Assembly: GCA_030068075.1 (NCBI GenBank)
Contig: CM057829.1
Span: 88,961,889-89,025,888 of the forward strand
Length of the DNA: 64,000 bases
Direction of reading: 5' to 3'
From: Paguma larvata
Lineage: Eukaryota; Chordata; Mammalia; Carnivora; Viverridae
How positions within the stretch are numbered: the stretch's first letter is position 1; every line of letters begins with the position of its first letter. The notes under the pieces were generated by a model. That model worked only from the letters and a program-made list of their open reading frames with translations. It made no database searches and had not been told where the DNA came from. This document shows, one piece after another, positions 1 through 12,250 of this stretch. The translations under genes were made by a program, and so were the position numbers.

Positions 1-98
1 GGTCAGTGTGGAACCTGGTGTGGGGCTCGAACTCACGAACTCTGAGATCATGACCTGAGCTTAAGTCAGATGCTTAACCAACTGAGCCTCCCACGTAC
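1..98 (-). repeat. SINEC (tRNA-Lys SINE), cut by window edge
   Basis: Reverse complement of the SINE head: the strand reads ATGACCTGAG, then TGCTTAACCAACTGAGCC. The GA-rich body and tail lie before position 1. Confidence 0.85.
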
Positions 99-149
99 TT
101 CCGACTTATACTTTCAAAGTAGGTAATATCAAACTATAATTATTTCTTA

Positions 150-262
150 GACATAAGGCTGTTCCCTTCCTAAAGGCAGGGACCATATCTTAATCATGAC
201 TGCCTTCTTGGATCTAATATGGTAGGTGCTAAATAAATACTTGCCCGAACTGATGAAAATGT
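150..262 (+). repeat. L2 3' end fragment
   Basis: It reads AAAGGCAGGGACCATATCTT and then GTAGGTGCTAAATAAATACT, the typical L2 3' terminus pattern. The assignment is from memory of the family consensus. Confidence 0.6.
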
Positions 263-1639
263 GTGTTTAAGAATATCTGTAGGATAGTAGATACAGAACA
301 TAAACTTCCAATAAGAGCAAATGAAGGGCAAGAGAAAGTATAATGAGTAAAGGAGGCAAAGAACAAACTGTACAGGAAGAGTAAAGGAAGGGAGAGATTT
401 AAAAAGTTCAGAGTCATAGAAAAAATGGGTATTTATTTCCTTACCAGAAAGTAAAATGAAGTAGTGCTTTGTCTGTTTGTATATCAAAAATACCAAGTTT
501 TGAAAATCTGTATTTTGGAACTACTTAGACTTTAAATATGGTTCTCCTTCCTCAAATATCAGATTAAATAATATAATATTTGCCTATTCAGGAAGAGAAA
601 CTACTAAATATCACTGCCCATTTTAGAGTTAGCATTACTAATGAACTAGATTAAATTGACCAGAGCTTTAACTGCAAATGAATGAAGAGAATTTTTCCAG
701 ATGAATATATGCCTCATAACATGACCAATTTGATTCGCCTGATTTTTTCCTCGCAGCCAGGATCCCAATGGCTTCTTGGCTGTTTTACAGCTTTCTGCCT
801 AGTCCCAAAAGAAAGAACATTTTTCTTATTAATATAGCTTCCTGATAGATTTCAAGCCCAAGTTCCTAATTCAAAGAAGTGCTAATCCATTTGCAAAGCA
901 TCTTAGTGAAGGAGTAATCACCCGGCCATAATCACTATTACAAGTCATAATTACTTTATGAATTCTTTTAATTACTAAGTGGTTTTTTAACAACTATAAA
1001 TGGATGAGGACTCTTAGCAGCACAGACAGTGGTCTGGAAGCCAGGGTAATGTCTCATTAAAGAATGGTAGTGCTTTTTTATTTGGAGGTGGGATGATGAG
1101 GCAGTGGGGAATCATTACTTTCACAGACATTGTCGCTCCCCTGGGGCACACTAAAATCAGAGCCATGGCCTCTAGCAAAATACTAACCTGGAGAGAAAGG
1201 AATAAGGAACAGGGGAGTAGGGGCAAGAGAAAACTCAGAAAATGACGCTGCCATCAAGGATACCAAGGTCTCGCAAATGAAGTTACCATATGTTCTTTTA
1301 AAAGAGCAAAGATAAAATTCACTAACTACATAGTAGGATAAGGGCGAAGTTGTACTTCAGGTCATTAAGAGAAATAAGACCATACTCTTCTTTATTCCTC
1401 CAAATATTAACAATGAAATAAAAAGTATCTTAGGGAATCCCATAAGGCCAGCCCTTCTGATAGAGACCAAGTATTCTGAACCCTTAAAACGTGTAAAGGT
1501 ACCTACAGTATGACAGTTCTGAATGCAAAACAAAAGCAAAACACAAATAAGAAACATAAAGTTAAATGCCGCACCAAACAAAACAATGTGCCTTGATCAA
1601 GGTCAGATATGTTTGGATTTGTATCTTTTATCTTATTAG
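263..1639. other. ASCC3 intron, mostly repeat-free
   Basis: No gene or young repeat is recognised. The part at about 690-1010 is less AT-rich and contains several TAATTAC-type homeodomain core sites. It looks like unique sequence and may be a conserved non-coding element. This is inference only. Confidence 0.35.
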
Positions 1640-1810
1640 ACCTTCACACTAATCCTGTGATGATAAGTAGGGCAGGTATGATTGCACATTTTTTAACGAA
1701 TAAGGAAACTGAGATTCAGAGATCAAATGACCTGTCACTTAACATAACGAGGTTAAAACGACCATGCTGAAATTTGAACCTAAATGCAAACACCATATTC
1801 ATTCCACCAC
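1640..1810 (-). repeat. MIR SINE
   Basis: The MIR core is seen in reverse complement: an AATCCTGTGATGATAAG block, GGAAACTGAGATTCAGAGA, and a final CCACCACGCTATGGT. Confidence 0.75.
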
Positions 1811-2161
1811 GCTATGGTCCCTTAGCCTATCAATGGCCTCTGCCAACATATACAGGTCTTTCCCCACCTCTTCAGTTACAACTGATGACCTCGGCTTCTT
1901 AGTTTATAAAAAAAATTAAAGCAAACACAAGGGTAATTTACTCATTATCCTACTACCTACCAACCTCCTTACATCTATACGCCATACTCCACCTTTTCTC
2001 ACATTACAATGGATTAATCTGCTCTACTCCCTAAGGCCAATTTTTCCACTTATATGTTGATTCCTACTTCCCTATTGTTTTAAGGATTGAGTTCTTTTCT
2101 ATAACATAATTTTTATCCCCATACAAATACGCTAGATCTTAAATTAAAAAAAGGAGGGAAG

Positions 2162-2346
2162 GTGCCTGGGTGACTCAGTCAGTTGAACATCCGACTCTTG
2201 ATTTCAGCTCAGGTCATGATCCCAGGGTGGTGGGATGAAGCCCTGTGTTAGGCTCCACGGAGACTGTGGAGCCTGCTTGAGATTCACTCTCTTTCTCTCC
2301 CTCTACCCCACTCACACTCTCTAAAATAAATTAAAAAGAAAAAAAG
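2162..2346 (+). repeat. SINEC (tRNA-Lys SINE)
   Basis: The head is GTGCCTGGGTGACTCAGTCA, followed by CAGGTCATGATCCCAGGGT, a CT-rich body and an AAAATAAATTAAAAAG tail. The body differs from the young feline type and resembles an older general carnivore SINEC. Confidence 0.9.
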
Positions 2347-2507
2347 ATACTGATCTTATATTTCCCCCAGCTCCAAGTAAGAATGAGCTATATTTGCTGT
2401 CCCTACTTTCTTAAAACTGAGTCTCTTTTGAGTCCTTTGAAATAAAATAAGGTGTTTGTCTCCTATCATTCCTTTGAAATTACTCATTAAAGACATCTAG
2501 GATTATT

Positions 2508-2585
2508 TATTTATTTGTCTACTTACTTTTTAATTTAAACCCAAGTTAGCATACAGTACAATAATGATTTCTGGAGTAGACATCT
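2508..2585 (-). repeat. L1 3' end fragment
   Basis: The bases AATTTAAACCCAAGTTAGCA match the same stretch of the L1 3' end seen near 37170, on the reverse strand. Confidence 0.55.
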
Positions 2586-2650
2586 AGGGTCTCTATCTTA
2601 TCAAGTTCAATGAACAGTATATTGTCTATTCCGTATCAACATCAACAACC

Positions 2651-2869
2651 TTTTTAAAAATTTTTTTAAATGTTTATTTATTTTTGAGAGACAGACAGAC
2701 AGAGCATGAGCAGGGGAAGGGCAGAGAGAGAAGGAGACACAGAATCTGAAGCAGGCTCCAGGCTCTGAGCTGTCAGCACAGAGCCTGACATGGGGCTGGA
2801 ACCCATGAACCAGGAGATCATGACCTGAGCTGAAGTCAGAGGTTCAACCGACAGCCACCCAGGCGCCCC
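2651..2869 (-). repeat. SINEC_Fc-type SINE
   Basis: Full length in reverse complement: T-rich start, GAGAGACAGACAGACAGAGC, the CAGGCTCCAGGCTCTGAGC block and a terminal CACCCAGGCGCCCC. It is flanked by GTATCAACA-like direct repeats (2633 and 2872). Confidence 0.92.
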
Positions 2870-3068
2870 TCTGTATCAACAATCTTTAACTCAGTTAATC
2901 ACCATTGCTTCTTGAGATCTTTTCCCCTCTGGGCTCCCAGGACAGTGCACTCTCCTGAAGTCTTTCTTTCCACTTGTCATCCCTTGTTCTCAGTTGTCTT
3001 TGCTGATACACCTTCTCCTCTTTCTCCCCAACCTCAACATGCCAATTCCCAGAACTCAATCCTCAGAC

Positions 3069-3627
3069 TTTTTTTTTTTAGTTTTTAGCTTTAGTATAGT
3101 TAACACAGTGTTATATTAGTTTCAAGTGTACAGTATAGTGATTCAACACTTCCATACATCCCCCAGTGCTCATCACAAATTGCTCTTCAGTCTTCATCTC
3201 TTATTTTACCCATTTCCCCATCTACCTCCCTCTGGTAGCCATTAGTTTGTTCTTAATAGTTAAGGATCTCTTTCTTGGTTTGTCTCTTTATCCCCCCTTT
3301 GTCCCTTTGTTCATTTTTTTTTTTAATGTTTATTTATTTTTGAGAGATATAGAGGCACAGTGTGAACAGGGGAAGGGCAGAGAGAGAGGGAGACACAGAA
3401 TCGGAAGCAGGCTCCAGGCTCTGAGCCGTTAGCACAGAGCCTGACGCGGGGCTCGAACCCACAGACCATGAGATCATGACCTGAGCTGAAGTCGGCCGCT
3501 TAACCGACTGAGCCACCCAGGCGCCCCCATTTGTTTTGTTTTTTAATTTCACGTATGAGTGACATCATATGGTATCTGTCCTCTGACTGACTTATTTCGC
3601 TTAGCATTATACTCTCTAGCTCACAGA
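3069..3627 (-). repeat. Carnivore L1 3' end, host of a nested SINE
   Basis: Reverse complement of the L1 3' end: AGTATAGTTAACACAGTGTT, GTGATTCAACACTTCCATAC, and after the SINE ACTGACTTATTTCGCTTAGC. The SINE at 3316-3528 interrupts it. Confidence 0.85.
3316..3528 (-). repeat. SINEC_Fc-type SINE nested in L1
   Basis: Reverse complement with a T tract, AATGTTTATTTATTTTTGAG, a GA-rich body, GCTCGAACCCACAGACC and terminal CACCCAGGCGCCCCC. It lies inside the L1 3' end. Confidence 0.93.
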
Positions 3628-3628
3628 C

Positions 3629-3843
3629 TTTTTTTTTAAAATGATTTATTTATTTTTGAAGGAGAGAGATACAGAGCATGAGCAGGGAGGGGCAGAGAGA
3701 GAGAAGGAGACACAGAATCCAAAGCGGGCTCCAGGCCCTAAGCTGTCAGCACAGAGCCTGATGCGGGGCTCAAACTCACAAACTGCAAGATCATGACCTG
3801 AGTCGAAGTCGGACACTTAACTGACTGAGCCACCCAGGTGCCT
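3629..3843 (-). repeat. SINEC_Fc-type SINE with 9-bp target duplication
   Basis: Full-length reverse complement SINE. The direct repeat CTCACAGAC occurs at 3620-3628 and 3844-3852. Confidence 0.93.
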
Positions 3844-4779
3844 CTCACAGACATTTTAATACTCATCCCACCCAGATAATATCAACCAACCCTATGACTC
3901 AAATTCTGAATACTATCCAAATGCCAGATATCAGCACCTCCTCCCCCCAAATAAACACAGATCTCACTTTTTACCTGTCATTCTCCACCTCAGTAAATGG
4001 TATTCTCTTCACCCAGTTGTTCAGGTCAAAAGCCTGGGATCATCTTTATTTCCTCTGTTTACTTATAATTAATCCATCAATTTCTGTTGCTTCTATTTTC
4101 AAAACATCCTGAGTATACTACTATCTATCATTTCAACTTCTCACCATTCTATCTAAGCCATTTTCTCTCATCTTGATTTTCTGTAACAATCATTTCTCTA
4201 CTAAGTGGCCATGGTGGTCTTTTCGGAACAAATAATATCATATCACTCTTTTGATCAGAACCCCTCCAATGGCTTCTCCGAACATTACGACAGAATCTAA
4301 GCTCTCTAGCAAGATCACGGATGACCTGGCCCTTGGATACTGTGCCCTCTCCAATGTTTGTTCCACTTCATCCCCACTGGCTTCCCTGCTGTTCTTTGAA
4401 TGTGGCAAATAATTCCTGCTTCATGGCTTTTGCATATGCTATTCCTTCTGCCTAGAATTTCTTCCCCGTCTGTCTCATGAGTTGGTCCTTCATGTCACTC
4501 AGTTCTCTGTTCAGATATCTCCTCAGAAAAGCTTTCTTTAACTGTCCTATCTAGAGCAGCCTTCTCTAGTTACTTCTAGACACTTGCCTTATTTTAAAAA
4601 ATAATATCATTTAGATCCACTTTGTTATATAACATGTTTATTTACTTGTTTACCAACAAACATGTTTGCCGCTGTGAATATAAGGTCTATGAGTACTGGA
4701 ACTTCATCAGCCTAGTCTGCTGCTGCATTCACCATGACTAGAGCATAGTCTGTATGTATTATTACTAAATATAATAATA

Positions 4780-4885
4780 GCTTATATTTGCTGAGTGCTG
4801 TAAATGAGCAAAGGACTGTTCTGTGCTTTACCTACATTAACTAATTTAATCTTCCAATAATTCCATGAGGTGCCTACAGTGGTGT
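4780..4885 (-). repeat. MIR SINE fragment
   Basis: It reads TTGCTGAGTGCTGTAAATGA and TTTAATCTTCCAATAATTCC, the MIR 3' half in reverse complement. Confidence 0.65.
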
Positions 4886-5275
4886 TATCACAAAGTCATC
4901 GTTATGAATCATTCTGTACTCGGACTATTGGCTGTTTCCTTTTAAATAGAAGGACTATTAAAAGAATTACTCAGAAGGATTAATAGACAACAAATTGTCT
5001 TGTGAGAAAATAATCAGGAGATATAAATCTCCATATAGACTAAATAATGGCTAATATATCAGGACTGGTGGTGGCCTGATAACAACTCATAAAGTGGGTA
5101 AACAATGTTATTTATTAAGTATAAAGAAATATAGCCAGGAATAAGAAATTAAGCAAGGATAATCATATTATTTTTATTAAAAGCCCCCTAAATGTAGTAT
5201 AATTTTTAAAACAAGATTCAATAAACCAAGGAGATGGCTACATAAAATGACTTGTTTTTAAACACATATAAGATA

Positions 5276-5526
5276 AAAACAGAGAGGGAGGCAAACCATA
5301 AGAGACTCTTAAATACAGAGAACAAATTGAGGGTTGCTGGAGGGAAGAATGGGGGAGGGATGGGTTAAATGGGTGACTGGCATTAAGGAGGGCACTCTTC
5401 GGGATGAGTACTGGGTGTCATATGTAGGATATGAATCACTGGGTTCTACTACAGAAGCCAAGATTGCACTTTATGTTAACTAACTTCAATTTAAATATAA
5501 ATAAATAAATAAATAAATAAATAAAT
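5276..5526 (+). repeat. Carnivore L1 3' UTR with (ATAA)n tail
   Basis: It reads AACCATAAGAGACTCTTAAA, GGTTGCTGGAGGGAAGAATG, GATGAGTACTGGGTGTCAT and TTATGTTAACTAACTTCAAT, then an (ATAA)n run at about 5491-5526. This is the feline/canine L1 3' terminus in sense orientation. Confidence 0.88.
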
Positions 5527-7312
5527 GGAAAAGAAAGAAAAGATATATACTTTACAATAGAGAATTTATAAAAGTTTTATCCCAAACTGTATTAACACAA
5601 TTTTTAGAAAATGTATATTTTTAATCACATAGTGATTCTATTTTTTTTTTTTTTTATATTACTACATAATGAAAAAGCCTGGCATGTTAGTTAATCTAAA
5701 AGGCCCAGTACCCAGGAGCAGGTTTATGATTATTTTTTTCCTTTTAAAATTCTATGTTTCTAAAATGATGTAATATTGTAGACTCTGATGATACCAACTG
5801 GGGGTTGGAAAAGAAATTAGGATGTTTAGTTTTTCTCTTGATCTGTTATACAGAAGTGATGCTGAAATACACTGAGTTGGCTTTAAGTACTGGAAATAAT
5901 CACTTATTTACCTACTTGGCAGCTCTGTGAGAATAAAAGGCAGGATGATATGTTTTTAGCTGAAACAATGTTTTGGCATTGTTTGTATTACGAAGATATT
6001 TAGGACAGCAGCCGTGACCTTTTGGAACACTTGTGATCACCATTATTAATTGAGGAAGGAACTAGTATTGATTTCTGAACTGTATCACCTACTGGACCAA
6101 TAGGACCCTACAAAAATTTTAGAGTACTAAAGCTTTATTGGGATAAAATTAGAAAGATTTTGAGCAGAAATTTGGCATATGAAAACTATACTTTAAAATA
6201 TTGTATCCAATGTTAAAGTTTCCACTTATTTTCCACTACTTTTTAAAGTTTAAACAATGCTCTGTTTACTCATAGAATGAAGTGACGAATGGCTAGAATT
6301 TAGGAGAGAGATTTTATCCCAGCAAGCTCATAATTTTCAATGTTATTTTTATTTCCCTAATGTGATGGTATGTGTATTGACAATCCTAAATAGTTATGAT
6401 GTCTGATATCAGTAAGTAAGCAGTTTTGTTTGCCAACGATAAACAAAATATTTTCAAAACAAAATTAGTGATGATTTCCTTTGCCAAATGATTTATGATA
6501 GGGTTTCCTGAAAAGCAAACTGCCTTGGAGCTTAAAAATATAACTTAATATATATGACACCATCCAAGATTATACTTATAATTCAAAAATGTTTAAATGT
6601 AGATTCTCTTTGCAAATACTTGTAGGACCCCCATGACTTACATACCTCTGCCCACAGAGCAGGCTAGAAACTCTGACTTTTGGGGAGAGCAACGTCAGCA
6701 GTTCTTCTGCTCTGAATGTCATAAGGGGGACTAAACACTTCTCATGCATAGGCAAAGCCATAGTAGGCAGCAACAGCCAAAGAGACACGAATTCAGCACA
6801 AGCCTATCCTTTTGTTTTTATTAGGCTCTATGGGCTCTAGGACAAATCTCCTTAAAAGATATGGGTCTGTCTTCTATTTCTTTGGTATTCCCCAAAGTAC
6901 ACTGAGTATTGGATACAACACTTGGCAAATCTTGACAAATGTTGACAAGTCAAAATATTTTTTATGGATAGCTTAGGCTGAGAAGGTTAATGGTGTATCT
7001 TTCCATGTGCTTTGTGCTTTGTAAGTTTAAATAAAAGGGCAAAATGAGATGCAAGAAGGGGAAAAAGAAAAGTATAAAACAGCAAAAGGGAAAAAAAGGC
7101 ATTTAAAAGGTTGCTGGGAGATATGAATTCTAATTTCAACTTTACCCTTTTCCTACTGAGAAATGAATTTTTATATTATTTTTCCATACTGATTATACCA
7201 TCTTGGGCAAGACAGGGTCTTTGTTCTTCAAAAAATGAGAAAGTTAAATTAGGTGATAATGAAAGAAATATTAAAGCTATTCACATTTTGATATCTAAAA
7301 TAATTTTTTATT
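5527..7312. other. ASCC3 intron without recognised repeats
   Basis: AT-rich unique sequence with a T17 run near 5641. No exon, RNA gene or young repeat is seen. Confidence 0.4.
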
Positions 7313-7524
7313 AAAATATTTTTGAATGTTTATATTTGAGAGAGAGAGAGAGTCAGAGCACAAATGGGGGAGAGACAGAGAGAGAGGGAGACACAGAATC
7401 TGAAGCAGGCTCCAGGCTCTGAGCTGTCAGCAAAGAGCTCGACACGGGGCTCGAACCCACAAACTGTAGATCGTGACCTGAGCCGAAGTCAGACGCTTAA
7501 CCGACTGAGTCACTCAGGTGCCCC
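7313..7524 (-). repeat. SINEC_Fc-type SINE
   Basis: Reverse complement full-length SINE with a (GA)n start and terminal CACTCAGGTGCCCC. Flanks are CTAAAATAATTTTTTATT and CTAAACATAATTTCTTAATT, an imperfect duplication. Confidence 0.93.
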
Positions 7525-7525
7525 T

Positions 7526-9489
7526 AAACATAATTTCTTAATTAACAACTCTACTTAATCATCAATGATGAGTATCCTAATACTTGTCAGCTGTCATTCT
7601 GTAGGGCATTTTTGGAAGCCAAAAATTAAAAAAAAAAAAAAATTAAAACAGGACAAATTTCAGGTAGTATCACAAATATGTTTTACACTCATCAGAACAT
7701 AATCATCTTAAAAATCTTTAGAGTAGGCTATTAAAGCACAACAGATATATCTGAGAATGAGGTCTTTTCCCAGGAAAATGTTTCATTTTTCTGTGTGCTG
7801 AGGATGGCTTATATGTATGGAAAGCAAGGAAGAGCTGAGAAACAGTAGAGAAGAGGGAAAGTCTCAAGGGAAAGAGACCAAGAGTAGAAAGATAACTTTT
7901 TTCAAGACATTTGCCATCTGTGCCTCTCTAAAAGATGCCAGGCAGCTCCCCAGCCTGAGGGTTAGGGAAGCTCTTCTCACACACCCTGGAAGATATCCCA
8001 TTAGGTTTCCCCACCAGGAAGATAAAGAGAAGCAGATGGGATCCTGCAATTGTCAGGAGGTTATTTGGAAATGGAAGGCCACGAGGTTGGTGGTATTCAC
8101 TGTTACTCAGTTAACCTCTCCTTCCTTTCATTCTTCCTTTAATGAACCCTTTAATTTTACATGCTGGGTCCCCTACTGATGTGATTCATATATGGCTTGC
8201 CCTTTTCATTTATTTTGTCTTAAATTTCTCTCTCTTTTTTTTAAATACTGCTTATTCTTCCAATCTCATGTTTGAGAAAGATATATCTGCAATTTTCTAC
8301 TAAAAGATTTGTAGTTGTACCCAAACAGGACAACATTCAAGCACTAAAATGCTATATTACTAAACATGTTCTATATATAGGCAAAGAATCTGTATGCTTT
8401 TAAAGAAAGCAGGACAGAGAACTGCCAAACCTGGAAATTTATTGATATATAAAAATCTTACTGCTCTGGTACTTTTCTAAATTTGGAATGGTTCTATTTT
8501 ATATTAACACATGAAACCCACACTTTTAGTCAAAATCCAAAGCTTTGTGAAAATGTAAGAAATTCACAACTTTTCAGATTCGATATTTGATCTATAATCT
8601 CATGTTTCTCTGTAGTCACAAGAACCATAACAATTGAGTATATCTTTTAAAAAAATTTATTGAAAATTCTAGAGACAGAATACATTTGGGGCATATTCTG
8701 TTTTCTTTCAAAGCTATTAATACTATAGCAAGCCTATTTGTAAATCTGTTCAAATGAATTTTCCCTAACTTTGAAAGCTTTTCATTTCTAATATGGTTTT
8801 AAAAACAGGCTACCTTCTGAAAGTCCACTGAACATATCAAATCATGATCCTTGTTTGCCAGGACGACAGCATTTTCTACTCTAGACTTGGGCTTTCGGTG
8901 CCAACATCATTAAGAGATTCTTTAAATTACTTTTTAAATGTCCTTTTCCCTCCGGATTTTCACTTATATCTAATTAGACTACTTACTCCATGCCATGTAA
9001 TCCCTGTTGCCAAAACTGCTAAATGCTTCAATAAGTAGAGGAGGGCATCAATGGAGCAAGACAGATGTAATGTCACTAGTTAACAATAGAAGTGTGAAGC
9101 AGCTGCCTTAATTATGAAGCTTATTAATTCATGGTGTTAAAAAAAACTTGGCAAGAGTGTTTACAAAATATCTAAACTTTCCAAAGAGCATCTTATTGTT
9201 TAAAACTTAAAATATATCTTTTCAATAAGGGATACTGAAATAATTATTTTGTCACAGTAATTAACATCTGCATTTAACATATATAATTCTAAGTTACAAG
9301 GCCACACATAATTTTAAAAGTAACTCTGCTTCTTAACTGACTTTTTAAAAGTATATACTATTATATTTTAACACTTTAAAAATTTTTTTCACTTAGAATT
9401 AAAAACACGGGATAAGGATAAACTATGTCTAGAAGAGGAAGTAAGGCATAGAGAAAGACTTCTAAAGAGCTACTTTCTATTGAACCTGG
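7526..9489. other. ASCC3 intron, unclassified
   Basis: No exon is found. A 120-codon open frame at 7817-8179 has no recognised domain and no splice support. The stretch around 7900-8080 is more GC-rich than its surroundings and may be an old repeat that I cannot name. Confidence 0.35.
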
Positions 9490-9625
9490 AAAAACTTAAC
9501 CTCATTAAACTTCCATTTCATTATCTGTAAGTTAACATTTACCATGAAGCACTGTTTGAGGAATACAAATAATGTATATAAAAATGCCTGGCAAATAGTA
9601 GGTACTCAATAAAAGGCAATATTAT
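9490..9625 (+). repeat. MIR SINE 3' half
   Basis: It reads TTCCATTTCATTATCTGTAA and then TGCCTGGCAAATAGTAGGTA with CTCAATAAAAGG, the MIR 3' end in sense. Confidence 0.7.
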
Positions 9626-9629
9626 TTTT

Positions 9630-12006
9630 TAATGGGTATATTAGAAAGACAAAATTTAAATAAATGGTTTACTATTATAGAATAAGACTAGTGAAAAGAA
9701 ATAGTCTTAGTACAATCTTTGGCCTTACATCTAGAATAGTTAACTATCATTTAAAGATAATAACACCTAAAAATGTAAGCTTAGAAACACTTTAATTTCT
9801 TAGGAAGCCAAGTAAGTGGAAACTGAAGTCTCAAAAGAGGTGTTACTATGGAAAAACAAAACAAAACAAAACCTTAGTGGAAGTGTACTTGCCTCTTCGG
9901 TGTTGACTGAAACAAAGCCTTATATACAATGGACTAATAACAATAGGAATTCGTATCTGAAAGTTTAACACACTGCCATGTTTAAAACAAACAAAATTCT
10001 TCACAATATTCTAAGAAATAAAAATATTCCAACTACCTAGTGGACCAAGAGAAAATTCAAGTAAATGCCACACAGGTCTAATCCTAATCCCTGCCTTCTC
10101 TAGTCTGTAAAGGAATGATCCCCATCTATCCCACCAAATATGACAGCCACATTCCATCCTCTCTTCTAGCTCTTTAGTAGTTTTATCACTAATAAATTCA
10201 TTCTGTCCTTTTTGAATCTATTATCTGTAAGTTAACATTTACATATATATAACACACACACATATGTAAATATATATAAATTTAAGTAATACATTCTCTG
10301 GGTCAGACAGAACTTCTAATTGAAAAAGTTAGTCTTAATGATCCAAAGAGGGTCTCTGTTCATACAGTGCATGGTTTTAATTTCGGTTACATGCATTCAC
10401 AGCCTTTGCCTTTCTAAACTGAAATGTCCTAATCACATATCTTCCATCATTTGAGTAGCGCACTTGGGCCCAAACTTTCTCCATGATGTTTTTGTGATGT
10501 GGGCCCAGGAAAAATATATATAGCAAATATCCTGCACAGGAATGATTAACATGAAGGAATATACTCTATCCTGTTTTATTTTCAGAGACTCTGACGATGA
10601 GCAACATTTTGCTCATTAGAGCGTCACACCGAGCTGATGACCTCAGTGAGTAGCAACACCCAAGTTTCTTTCATAGTTATTACCATGGTCCATAGTTTAT
10701 GTGTTAATATTCTCTCTCTCTCTCTCTCACATGTTTGTCAGTAATATTCTATCTCCTGCCCTTATAAAGAGTCTCACACATTCTAGGTAAAAAATAACTA
10801 CTTTTTGAAAGAATCAATATATGGTTGGTGGATGAAAATATGACTGAATTTAATATGGACCAATGAGAGAGTAACATGTTAAGGATAAAATATATAAATT
10901 ATGCATAATTCATTTTATGCGTAAGTTATGTATATGTTAAGACAATTTCATTTAGCTTGGCTCTTTACTATTTGGGAGAGTTCAGTTTTCATCTTTAAAC
11001 TCAGAAATTTCCTGTTTCCCTCTATTCTTTGGTCAAAAGGGTGAAACTGTCAATACAATCAATACTATGCTGCAAAATACCCGCCTGACCCCAACCATAA
11101 TATTGATAGAAGAAAAGAACAAAAAAAAAAACAAAACCAGAATTCAGAAGACAGGGTATAAATGAACTTAATGTATGGGTTTTTTTGTTTCATTTTGTTT
11201 TTTTATCAAAGCTGACAAACTTCTATGAACACTGCAAGAGGGAAGTCTGTAGTGCCGAAAACACTATATAAGGAAGCATGTCATTTCATGACCTGAGTAA
11301 GTGCTTTCTCTTTTCCTTTTTAAAGAAAATACACTTTCCAGTAAATATTATAAAGGCAATAAAATTGTATCTCTACTTAAAAAGAAATTCAAAAAAGTTG
11401 ATAGTGATATACAAAATGACTAGATAAAGAGTAGGAATTTCAATTCACTTAAGTAAAGGAAAAACAACTATGGCTAACTATGAGATTCTAAATACATACC
11501 TTCTCTAAAGGAAAAAAGAACTTAAACAGTTATCAATTAGCAGTCCTGAATACATAAGATCAAGAAATCGTCATCTGAAACTATGTTTCATGTTAAATGA
11601 AGAGAAATAATAGATTTATGTATCTTTAAATGCCTGGTAAAATGAATCAATGTCTTAACATTCTTTTTTCCTTCTATGTTTGGTTAACTTTTAGTTTTTT
11701 TTTCTTTCTCTGTGCTAAGTGTAATCAATACAATGCAACACATTTAGAAAATCTCAAGGAACACAACTTCTACACTACCATTAATACCAAAGGAAACAAA
11801 ACAAAAAATTTAATGCATTATTGAACCTAAGATATAATGAGAAAACTACATTTGCTGCCAAAATTAAATTGACAAAATATTAGAGTAAGTTCAAAGTAAT
11901 ACTTGAGAGAATAGAAGTTATTCAGTTGTGATCTCTGGACTACTAAAAAATTTTTTTTTAAGAATAATAAATTAATTTTAAAAAGTTTAAAGATGACTTT
12001 AGAAAT
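9630..12006. other. ASCC3 intron; repeat-poor, with a possible regulatory block
   Basis: Simple repeats lie at 10240-10275 (TA/CA) and 10709-10728 (TC)n. The block at about 10400-10660 is less AT-rich. It holds a perfect 8-bp inverted repeat (ATGAGCAA, 4-base loop, TTGCTCAT) near 10597-10616 and a TGACCTCA half-site near 10638. This is a candidate conserved element by inference only. Confidence 0.35.
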
Positions 12007-12016
12007 ATCAATGACT

Positions 12017-12240
12017 GGGGCACCTGGGTGGCTCAGTTGGTTAAGTGGCCGACTTCAGCTCAGGTCATGATCTCACGTCTGTGAGTTCGAGCCCCACGTC
12101 GGGCTCTGTGCTGATGGCTCATCAGAGCCTGGAGCCTGCTTCGGATTCTGTGTCTCCCTCTCTCTCTGCCCTTCCCCTGCTCACGCTCTGTCTCTGTGTC
12201 TCTCAAAAATAAATAAATGTTAAAAAAAATTAAAAAAAAA
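12017..12240 (+). repeat. Young SINEC_Fc-type SINE with perfect 10-bp target duplication
   Basis: The head is GGGGCACCTGGGTGGCTCAG, followed by A and B box-like tRNA sequence, the CT-rich body and AAATAAATAAATGTTAAAAA. The direct repeat ATCAATGACT lies at 12007-12016 and 12241-12250 with no mismatch. Confidence 0.96.
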
Positions 12241-12250
12241 ATCAATGACT

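Larger units (their letters stand above)
2905..4760 (+). repeat. L2 LINE 3' half, broken by later insertions
   Basis: L2-like sequence is recognised at 2905-3068 and 3853-4760. Marker phrases are CCTCCAATGGCTTCTCC, GCTTTTGCATATGCTATTCC, CTGCCTAGAATTTCTTCC and TTCAGATATCTCCTC. An L1 3' end and two SINEs sit inside the element. The family call is from memory of the consensus. Confidence 0.7.

Noticed and set aside
7911..8080. GC-richer stretch as a CpG island or promoter
   Set aside because: CpG is still depleted and no core promoter motif is present.
7817..8179. 120-codon open frame as a possible gene
   Set aside because: No recognised domain, no splice or promoter context, and it lies within an ASCC3 intron on the opposite strand. 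Open frames of this length arise by chance.
12017..12090. tRNA-Lys-like heads of the SINEs as tRNA genes
   Set aside because: They are diverged tRNA-derived SINE heads that cannot form an intact cloverleaf and recur more than twenty times with SINE bodies attached.
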